Shown piece by piece: positions 37,235 through 44,028 of a stretch of DNA of 64,000 nt (positions within the stretch are counted from its first letter, which is position 1; each line of letters begins with the position of its first letter). A program made the translations under genes and the position numbers. The notes below the pieces were generated by a model. The model was not told the origin of the DNA, searched no databases, and saw only the letters and a program-made list of their open reading frames with translations. Source of the stretch: Corynebacterium argentoratense DSM 44202 (GTDB lineage Bacteria > Actinomycetota > Actinomycetes > Mycobacteriales > Mycobacteriaceae); assembly GCF_000590555.1 (NCBI RefSeq), contig NC_022198.1, positions 1 through 64,000 of the forward strand, written 5' to 3'.

Positions 37235-38821
37235 CTACCCGCCGAGTCCGAGGAGGTACACGCCGGTGACCAGAACAGCCAGGGAGATCAACGGGATAAC
37301 GACGGTGACGGCTGCGATGTCTTTGTAGGACTTCTTGTGGGTCATGTTGCACACCAGCAGTATGGTCAGCACGGCGCCGTTGTGGGGCAGGGAGTCGAAG
37401 CAGACGGACGCCATAGCGATCAGACGGTGCAGGGTTTCGTGGCTGATGCCCTGCTCGACAGCCATGGTGGATAGCTGGTCGGCGAAGGCTTCGAGCGTGA
37501 TGGATAGGCCGCCGGAGGAGGATCCGGTGATGCCGGAGATCACGCCGGTTGCGGCAATACCCACCAGGAGTGCGTCGCCGTCGATGGAGAACATGCTGGA
37601 CTTGATCGCGGCGAACACAGCCAAGGAGGCGATGACGGCACCGTAGCCGACCTCGCTGGCGGTGGTGAAGCACGGCAGGATGGCGTTTTTCGCGCCGTCG
37701 GATAGCTCGTTGAACATGTTGCGCACCATCTTGGGTCGCATGATGAAGATCAGGATGATGGCGGTGACGATTGCAACCACCACGGACCACACGCCGATGA
37801 CGGAGGACAGCTTGGTGGCGCCGAACTTGTCGTCGGCGAGGTAGTCGAAGTTCATGTGGCTGGCGATCCAGTGCACGAACACGTAGTTCATGCCGATCAC
37901 CACGGCGATGGGTAGCAGGCCGAGTAGGCCGCGGATTTTCCAGTTGTCGGGTGTTGACGTCGCGACTGCCGCACTGCCCGCAGCAGGTGCGGCGTGGGTG
38001 GCCACCGCGGCGTCATGACTGGTGGTGTCGGTGGGGAGGGGGGAGGGGGAGTCGAAGTGGGAGGTGGTGTTGGTGTGGGTGACGACGTGTCCGGCGGGTA
38101 GGTGGGGTTCTTGGTCGACGCTGGGGTCGACGAAGGGCTCTTTGCTTTCGTCGGGGCCGAGGTCGGTTTCGCCTTCCGGCAGGTAGGTTTCACCGGCGGC
38201 TTTGAGTTGGCGGATGCGGTATTGCAGCCAGGCCATGCCCATGGTGAACATCATGGCGGTGCCGATGAGTCCGATGATGGGGGCAGCGTAGGTGTCGGTG
38301 CCGAAGTAGCGGGTGGGGATGACGTTGTGCACCTGGGGGCTGCCGGGCAGGGCTGCGAGGGCGAAGGTGATGGTGCCGAATGCCAGGGCGGCGGGCATGA
38401 GTCGCTTGGGGATGCCGGCTTCGTGGAAGAGCTCCATGGCGATGGGCACGATGGTGAAGGCGACGACCCAGGCACTCACTCCACCGTAGGTCAGTAGGGC
38501 GGTGGCCAGCACGACGGAGAGCATGGCGTGCTTGGGGCCGAAGAGGCGGCTAATGCCTTGGGCGAGGTCGGCGGCCAGCCCGGAGGAGGACATGAGCTTG
38601 CCGAAGATGGCGCCGGCGATGAAGAGGGGGAAGAAGCTGACGATGAACTTCCCGAGTGCCGGCATGAAGATTTGGGTGTAGGTGGCCAGCAGTGGGGCGC
38701 CCGACATGACGGTTGCGACGAGTGCGGCGATGGGGGCGACGGCGACAACGCTGTGCCCGCGGTAGGCGAGGACTAGCAGGACGGCTAGTGAAGTGATGAT
38801 GCCTAGGACTGGGATAAGCAT
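37235..38821 (-). CDS. GntP-family permease
   Basis: The 528-residue product has about twelve membrane segments and the GntP/IT-superfamily pattern (FFPLFIAGAIFGKLMSSSG, LLTYGGVSAWVVAF, ALPGSPQVHNVIPTRYFGT). A hydrophilic insertion of about 90 residues lies near residues 212-300, rich in Thr, Asp and Pro. These transporters move gluconate-like and hydroxyacid anions. Neighbouring mmsB/mmsA suggest 3-hydroxyisobutyrate or a related hydroxyacid. GAGAAGG precedes ATG 38821. Confidence 0.85.
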   Translation of the reverse strand: MLIPVLGIITSLAVLLVLAYRGHSVVAVAPIAALVATVMSGAPLLATYTQIFMPALGKFIVSFFPLFIAGAIFGKLMSSSGLAADLAQGISRLFGPKHAMLSVVLATALLTYGGVSAWVVAFTIVPIAMELFHEAGIPKRLMPAALAFGTITFALAALPGSPQVHNVIPTRYFGTDTYAAPIIGLIGTAMMFTMGMAWLQYRIRQLKAAGETYLPEGETDLGPDESKEPFVDPSVDQEPHLPAGHVVTHTNTTSHFDSPSPLPTDTTSHDAAVATHAAPAAGSAAVATSTPDNWKIRGLLGLLPIAVVIGMNYVFVHWIASHMNFDYLADDKFGATKLSSVIGVWSVVVAIVTAIILIFIMRPKMVRNMFNELSDGAKNAILPCFTTASEVGYGAVIASLAVFAAIKSSMFSIDGDALLVGIAATGVISGITGSSSGGLSITLEAFADQLSTMAVEQGISHETLHRLIAMASVCFDSLPHNGAVLTILLVCNMTHKKSYKDIAAVTVVIPLISLAVLVTGVYLLGLGG

Positions 38822-38860
38822 GGGGCCTTCTCATTGTGTGTCCGGGTGGCGGCTGTGTCC

Positions 38861-38878
38861 CATACACTGGTGCGTATG
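38861..38878. promoter_or_regulatory. Putative TetR operator
   Basis: CATACAC-TGGT-GCGTATG is an inverted repeat (CATAC-N8-GTATG) between the GntP-permease and tetR genes, overlapping the tetR start codon. Position and symmetry fit autoregulation and control of the divergent permease. Confidence 0.55.
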
Positions 38879-39457
38879 AGTGAATGTGCCACGGGTGAGC
38901 AGGGGGTGGGTTCGACGCGTGAACGGATTGTCGAGTGCGCCAGGCAGTTGTTTAGCCAGAATTCTTTTTCGGCTGTGTCTATTCGGGATATTGCGGATGC
39001 AGCTGGTGTGAGTCCTTCGTTGGTGGTCAAGCACTGTACGAGTAAGGAGCGTTTGTTTGAGCTGACGTTGGATTTTTCTGATTCTGCGCGGGCGTTGTTC
39101 GCGGGGCCTTTTGATCAGTTGGGGCGGACGGCTGCGCGTGAGACGTTGTTAGCTCCGGTTGATTCGCCTTATTCGATGGTGCGTATTTTGACGGTTGCTG
39201 GGGGGTCGGATTCGACGTTGCAGGCGATGGGGCGTCGTGTGGAGGAAGATATTTTGTCTGTGGTTGCTGAGCGGATTTCTGCGGAGGCTCCGGGTGCGAG
39301 TCCGTCTCCGCGGTTACGCGCGCAGCAGGTTGTGGCGTTGTTGACTGGGTTGTCGTTTATGCGCAGGGTGGGTGATCCGGGGTTTGATGCGTATGAGCGC
39401 GAGGAGTTGGTGGATCACTATGGCAGTGCGTTGCAGCGCTTGCTGGATGGGTGTTGA
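38876..39457 (+). CDS. TetR-family transcriptional regulator
   Basis: The 193-residue product has the TetR HTH near its N-terminus (TRERIVECARQLFSQNSFS, VSIRDIADAAGVSPSLVVKH) and a ligand-binding helical domain. ATG 38876 was chosen because the frame upstream lies in the divergent promoter region. It probably regulates the divergent permease and the convergent mmsAB genes; this is inferred from position. Confidence 0.9.
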   Translation: MSECATGEQGVGSTRERIVECARQLFSQNSFSAVSIRDIADAAGVSPSLVVKHCTSKERLFELTLDFSDSARALFAGPFDQLGRTAARETLLAPVDSPYSMVRILTVAGGSDSTLQAMGRRVEEDILSVVAERISAEAPGASPSPRLRAQQVVALLTGLSFMRRVGDPGFDAYEREELVDHYGSALQRLLDGC

Positions 39458-39471
39458 CGCTGCAACGTGTT

Positions 39472-40362
39472 TTAGTTGCGGTCTTTGAGCTCGTCGAAGA
39501 TGACGGAACAGTCTTTGGCACCTAGTCCGTCGGCTTGCAGCTGGCTGTAGATTTGTGCTGCTAGGCGGCCTAGTTGTGCGTCGGTTCCGGTGGCTTCGAC
39601 TGAGTCCATCGCCAGGTTGAGGTCTTTGACGATGAGGTCGGTGGCAAAGCCGGGGGTGTAGTCGTTGTCGGCGGGGGCATTGCCGAGGACTCCGGGTGCG
39701 GGGCAGTTGGTGGTCAGTGCCCAGCAGGATCCGGTGGAGTTGGACACGACGTCGAAGAACGCTTGGGAGGTCAGTCCTAGGCGCTGGCCCATGACGAGGC
39801 CTTCGGCGACGGCGATTTGTTGGACGCCGAGGATCATGTTGTTGCACAGTTTGGCGGCCTCGCCGGTGCCGACGGGTCCGCAGAGGGTGATGGAGCGGCC
39901 CATGATGTCGAGGAGGGGACGGATGGATTCGAGGTCTTCCTCGTTTCCGCCGACCATGAAGGCGAGGGTGCCGGCTGCGGCGCCTGCGACGCCGCCGGAG
40001 ACGGGGGCATCGAGGTAGCGGTGGCCGCGGGCCCCAACGAATTCAGCGTTGGATTGTGCTTCGCCTACGGAGATGGTTGAGCAGTCGACGAAGGTCTTGG
40101 CATTGTCACCGACGGCGTCGATGATGTCGATCAGAACCTGTGCGACGAGGCCACCGTTGGGCAGCATGGTGATGATGACATCGGAGGCCTGCGCGGCGTC
40201 GACGGCGGTGTCATGCACGGTGACGCCTGCTTCGGCTGCCTTGGTTTTTGCGGCGTCGACGACGTCAAATCCGTTGACGGTGACGCCAGCCTTTACGAGG
40301 TTGGCGGCCATGGGGCCACCCATGTTGCCGAGGCCGATGACGGCTACGTTGGGGCGTGTCAT
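39472..40362 (-). CDS. mmsB: 3-hydroxyisobutyrate dehydrogenase
   Basis: MmsB oxidises 3-hydroxyisobutyrate to methylmalonate semialdehyde with NAD in valine breakdown. The 296-residue product has the dinucleotide fold IGLGNMGGPMAANL, the substrate loop DAPVSGGVAGAAAGTL and the catalytic Lys in GEAAKLCNN. AAGGAG precedes the start. It follows mmsA by 42 bases on the same strand. Confidence 0.93.
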   Translation of the reverse strand: MTRPNVAVIGLGNMGGPMAANLVKAGVTVNGFDVVDAAKTKAAEAGVTVHDTAVDAAQASDVIITMLPNGGLVAQVLIDIIDAVGDNAKTFVDCSTISVGEAQSNAEFVGARGHRYLDAPVSGGVAGAAAGTLAFMVGGNEEDLESIRPLLDIMGRSITLCGPVGTGEAAKLCNNMILGVQQIAVAEGLVMGQRLGLTSQAFFDVVSNSTGSCWALTTNCPAPGVLGNAPADNDYTPGFATDLIVKDLNLAMDSVEATGTDAQLGRLAAQIYSQLQADGLGAKDCSVIFDELKDRN

Positions 40363-40404
40363 GGTGTGTCTCCTTGTTGCGTGGTGGGTGTGGGGTTGGA
40401 TGGG

Positions 40405-41922
40405 TTAGTCCATGACCGGCATGCTGAAGTCTGCGCCGGTGGTCATGCGGGGCCAGCGGGAGGTGACGGTCTTGGTCTTGGTGTAGAAGCGGAAGGAGTC
40501 GGGTCCGTGCTGGTTGAGGTCGCCGAAGCCGGAGGCCTTCCAGCCACCGAAGGTGTGGTACGCGACCGGGACAGGGATCGGAACGTTGATGCCGACCATG
40601 CCGACCTGGACACGGGATGCGAATTCGCGGGCGGCTTCACCGGAGGCGGTAAAGATGGAGACACCGTTGCCGTAGACGTGTTCGTTGGGCAGGGCGAGTG
40701 CTTCTTCGAAGCTGTTGGCTCGGACGATGCAGAGCACGGGGCCGAAGATTTCTTCGGTGTAGATGCTCATGTCGGTGGTGACGTTGTCGAAGAGGCTGGG
40801 GCCGATGAAGAAGCCTTCGGTGAGGGATTCACCGTTGAATTCTGCGTCGGTGGCGCCGTGCTCACGACCGTCGATGACGAGGTCTGCGCCTGCTTCTACG
40901 CCTTCACCGATGAGCTTGTGCACGCGGTCGAGTGCGGGCTTGCACACCAAGGGGCCGTAGGCGGCGTCGGGGTCGAGGGAGTGGCCGACCTTGAGGCTCG
41001 GGATGCGCTCTTCGAGCTTGGCGCGGAGGTTGTCGGCGGTTTCCTTGCCGACGGGGACGGCGACGGAGATGGCCATGCAGCGTTCGCCGGCGGAGCCGTA
41101 GGCGGCACCGATGAGGGCGTCGGCAACGAGGTCGAGGTCGGCGTCGGGGAGGATCAGCATGTGGTTCTTAGCGCCGCCGAAGCACTGAGCGCGCTTGCCG
41201 GTGGCTGCGCAGCGTTCGTAAATGTACTGCGCGATGGGGGTGGAGCCGACGAAGCCAACGGCCTTGATGGTGGGGGAGTCGAGGATGGCGTCGACTGCTT
41301 CCTTATCGCCGTTGATGACGTTGAAGACACCCTTGGGGCCGCCAGCTTCGATGAACAGTTCGGCGAGACGCAGCGGGACGGAGGGGTCGCGCTCGGAGGG
41401 CTTGAGGATAAAGGCGTTGCCGGATGCCAGTGCGGGGCCGGCCTTCCACAGCGGGATCATTGCCGGGAAGTTGAAGGGGGTGATGCCGGAAACGACGCCG
41501 AGGGGCTGGCGCATGGAGTAGGTGTCGATGCCGGTGCCGACGGACTCGGAGTATTCACCCTTGAGCATGTGGGGTGCGGACAGTGCGAATTCGAGGACGT
41601 CGACGCCGCGGATGACGTCACCCTTGGCATCTTCGAAGGTTTTACCGTGCTCGAGGGAGAGCATGGTGGCCAGTTCATCCATGTTGGCGTTGATGAGGCT
41701 GATCCACTTCATGAGGATGCGGATGCGCTTTTGGGGGTTGGTGGCAGCCCACTTGGGTTGGACGGATGCGGCGAGTTCGATGACCTCGTTGACTTCCTCG
41801 GTGGACGCCAGGCTGACCTGTGCCTGGACCTTGCCGGTGGAGGGGCAGAGTACGTCTGCGGTGTGGTTGGGGTTGCCGGGGGTGCGCTCGCCGTTGATGA
41901 AGTGGCCGATTAGGTTGCTCAT
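40405..41922 (-). CDS. mmsA: CoA-acylating methylmalonate-semialdehyde dehydrogenase
   Basis: MmsA converts methylmalonate semialdehyde to propionyl-CoA, or malonate semialdehyde to acetyl-CoA. The 505-residue product is an aldehyde dehydrogenase with FNFPAMIPLWK, GFVGSTPIAQY and the catalytic Cys in SAGERCMAIS. It starts at ATG 41922 with TAGGAGA upstream, and leads the mmsA-mmsB operon. Confidence 0.95.
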   Translation of the reverse strand: MSNLIGHFINGERTPGNPNHTADVLCPSTGKVQAQVSLASTEEVNEVIELAASVQPKWAATNPQKRIRILMKWISLINANMDELATMLSLEHGKTFEDAKGDVIRGVDVLEFALSAPHMLKGEYSESVGTGIDTYSMRQPLGVVSGITPFNFPAMIPLWKAGPALASGNAFILKPSERDPSVPLRLAELFIEAGGPKGVFNVINGDKEAVDAILDSPTIKAVGFVGSTPIAQYIYERCAATGKRAQCFGGAKNHMLILPDADLDLVADALIGAAYGSAGERCMAISVAVPVGKETADNLRAKLEERIPSLKVGHSLDPDAAYGPLVCKPALDRVHKLIGEGVEAGADLVIDGREHGATDAEFNGESLTEGFFIGPSLFDNVTTDMSIYTEEIFGPVLCIVRANSFEEALALPNEHVYGNGVSIFTASGEAAREFASRVQVGMVGINVPIPVPVAYHTFGGWKASGFGDLNQHGPDSFRFYTKTKTVTSRWPRMTTGADFSMPVMD

Positions 41923-42093
41923 GGGGTTTCTCCTAAAACCTGCGACATTGGGTTGGGATGTAAGGGGAGATTCATTTTTCCGTAAACGTGTCGGCGCTCA
42001 CGGGATTAGGGACGAGAGTAACGCGCGCCACAGTCTTGCGCAAGGGTTTGTGTGATGGTGAACACTGTTTACCCCCTCAGTTAAGAATGCAAA

Positions 42094-42133
42094 CGCCCCC
42101 TAGCAGCAATGTTAATGTGCACGCTAGGGGGCG
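42094..42133. other. Large hairpin upstream of mmsA
   Basis: The perfect 11-bp arms CGCCCCCTAGC and GCTAGGGGGCG enclose an 18-base loop. There is no long T-run on the plus strand. It could be a terminator for a lost minus-strand gene or a regulatory structure. Between 41923 and 42300 I see no convincing gene. Confidence 0.6.
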
Positions 42134-42301
42134 AAAGGGGGAGTACAGGCCAAGCCACGGGTGAAGTAACTAAGAGGAGAAGAAGCCTCCGCCAGAACCC
42201 GGGCGCCCAGGCTATTCAGGCTGCACCGGGCGAGCAGGCTGGCTAGGACCACTTGGGGTAGTGGGCGCGCCGGGAACGGTGAATCTCGCGACGTCATCAA
42301 T

Positions 42302-42536
42302 GGGAGTGGTTGGTTGCTGGGCGTTACCGCCCACCCCACCGGGCAGATCGCAGTCGGGGACACTCATGTCAAGGTGAAGAACCTGAAGGACGGCGAAGTG
42401 TCCGACCAGGGCAACAACGCACAGCTGACACTGCAGGCCGACGAGCTCGGTGGCGAAACCAACAGCCAGTCCTGGCTCATCACCGTCAAGGCAAAGAGCA
42501 GTCTAAAATACAACAAACCCCCAACCACAGGAGCCC
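42302..42536 (+). pseudogene. Orphan C-terminal ORF fragment
   Basis: This frame reads plausible protein (GQIAVGDTHVKVKNLKDGE, LTLQADELGG, SQSWLITVKA) that stops looking coding after about 42515. No start codon with RBS is present; the frame runs open through the next gene in a non-coding style. It looks like the tail of a degraded gene, but I cannot name the family. Confidence 0.35.
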
Positions 42537-42539
42537 ACC

Positions 42540-42860
42540 ATGATCGTCACAACCACCAACAGCGTCGAAGGCTACACCATCAGCCAATACCTCCGAGTCG
42601 TCGCCGGCGAAACCATCACCGGCATCAACGCTTTCAAAGACCTCGGCGCAGGCCTCCGCAACATCGTCGGCGGACGAAGCGCAAGCTACGAAGGGGAAGC
42701 AGTCATGGCCCGCGAAAACGCCCTCGCCGAAATGGTCACCCGCGCCCAAGAACTCGGCGCAGACGCAATCGTCGGCGTCGCCCTCGACTACAGCACCCTC
42801 GGAGCCAATGGCAGCATGCTCATGGTCACCGCCTGTGGCACCGCCGTCAAACTCCAATAA
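42540..42860 (+). CDS. YbjQ/UPF0145 family protein
   Basis: The 106-residue product matches the YbjQ family: it starts MIVTTTNSVEGYTISQYLRV, has GINAFKDLGAGLRNIVGGR and ends ADAIVGVALDYSTL. These small homopentamers are annotated as possible metal-binding proteins; the role is unknown. AGGAG lies just upstream of the ATG. Confidence 0.92.
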   Translation: MIVTTTNSVEGYTISQYLRVVAGETITGINAFKDLGAGLRNIVGGRSASYEGEAVMARENALAEMVTRAQELGADAIVGVALDYSTLGANGSMLMVTACGTAVKLQ

Positions 42861-42930
42861 GCCCTAACCCCATCCACAACACCGCACAACAGCGCAGCCC
42901 GCGCGCAACAACACAAGAGAAAACATCCAC

Positions 42931-43809
42931 GTGAACAAAACAAAAACACACCAACGACGCCGCGTCGCCACCGCAATCCTCGCAACCCTCGGCGTCGCAG
43001 CTAGCGCACTGACCGCACCCCAAGCACATGCCCTCACCATCGACCCCGGAACAGTGCCTGGTCGCACTACGGTCGCCATCCACAACGACAACGGGACCGA
43101 ATACGACACCCCCGGTGCACACGCACAAGGCCCTGCTGAATCCCTCGCCAAACTGCTGCTCGCACACTGGGTGCTGCGGCACGGCGTACCAGCGGACAAA
43201 GCCCTAGTAGACCCGATGATCCGCCTCAGCGACGACGGCATCGCCACCCACCTCGACCACACCTACCCCAACGCCATCCGAGACGTGGTCAACGACTACC
43301 ACCTCACCGAAACAACCCCCGGTGCCTACTGGGGAGCCACCAGCACCAGCATGCACGACATTGCTCGCTTCGCGCAGGAACTCCGCCGCGACCCCGGAGC
43401 CGCACCCATCATCAACGCGATGGCAGGCGCAGCACCCGTCGCCAGCGACGGCTACGCACAAAACTACGGCACCGCCACCATCCCCGGCGTGTGGGCCACA
43501 AAGTTTGGCTGGGCCGACGACGGCAGCATCAACACAACAGTCAGCATTGGCCCCGACTACGTGATCGCTGCCCGCACCTACGGCCCCGCCCACCAGCTGA
43601 CCGACGACCTCGCCGGGGTTCGAGCAGCCGCAGCCGGTGGTGCCGTGACGGCCGCCCCGGGTGCTGTGGGTGGCGCGCCGTCGATCAATGTGGGCTCCTC
43701 CAGCGTGCCTGGAATATACGGGTCTGAGTTGAAGGCCCGCTTGGCACCCAGCGACCCGTTGGGTTTGCGCAATGCGATTCCTGACGCCGCGATCCTCCCA
43801 CGGTTCTAA
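42931..43809 (+). CDS. Secreted beta-lactamase-fold serine hydrolase-like protein
   Basis: The 292-residue product has a signal peptide (RRRVATAILATLGVAASAL, cleaved after AQAHA-type site PQAHA) and a class-A-beta-lactamase-like layout: SLAK (SxxK) near residue 70, SDD in place of SDN, and TKFG in place of KTG. A catalytically weakened or substrate-shifted relative is likely; beta-lactam hydrolysis should not be assumed. It starts at GTG 42931 without a strong RBS. Confidence 0.7.
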   Translation: MNKTKTHQRRRVATAILATLGVAASALTAPQAHALTIDPGTVPGRTTVAIHNDNGTEYDTPGAHAQGPAESLAKLLLAHWVLRHGVPADKALVDPMIRLSDDGIATHLDHTYPNAIRDVVNDYHLTETTPGAYWGATSTSMHDIARFAQELRRDPGAAPIINAMAGAAPVASDGYAQNYGTATIPGVWATKFGWADDGSINTTVSIGPDYVIAARTYGPAHQLTDDLAGVRAAAAGGAVTAAPGAVGGAPSINVGSSSVPGIYGSELKARLAPSDPLGLRNAIPDAAILPRF

Positions 43810-43816
43810 CGGGTTT

Positions 43817-43837
43817 TTGTATGTGAATCACTAACAA
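43817..43837. repeat. 21-bp palindrome, copy 1
   Basis: The copy fits TTGT-N2-GTGA-W-TCAC-N2-ACAA in full and lies 8 bases after the secreted-hydrolase stop codon. Confidence 0.8.
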
Positions 43838-43865
43838 AATCGGCGGATCGTTCCTCATCGCTGAT

Positions 43866-43957
43866 CCTACAAATAGCGGCTTAGTGACCCTACGAATCAC
43901 CGGTTAGGAACCCTACAAATATCGGCCTAGAAACCCTACAAATCCCGATTAGTGCTG
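43866..43957. repeat. Four tandem 23-bp repeats
   Basis: Units begin with CCTAC at 43866, 43889, 43912 and 43935, exactly 23 bases apart. Each continues with (A/G)AAT, then a CGG/CCG core and TTAG or CTAG. Sequence identity between units is about 70-80%. The array lies in the gap between the secreted hydrolase and the helicase gene, and no gene is seen in 43810-44028. Confidence 0.8.
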
Positions 43958-44028
43958 GTCAAATGATATTTTTTGAACAGTGAGTTTAGGTTGATCATCG
44001 CGGGCACCAGGGGCCGACCGCCGCCCCT

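Noticed and set aside
40213..41913. A 566-codon open frame on the plus strand, antisense to mmsA and mmsB
   Set aside because: Its composition is Gly/Val/Asp/Glu-rich low complexity, it mirrors the codon structure of the two well-recognised minus-strand genes, and it has no RBS or domain.
43866..43957. CRISPR array
   Set aside because: The repeats are directly tandem with a 23-base period and there are no spacers or cas genes; the same applies to the 21-bp repeats at 34701-34772.
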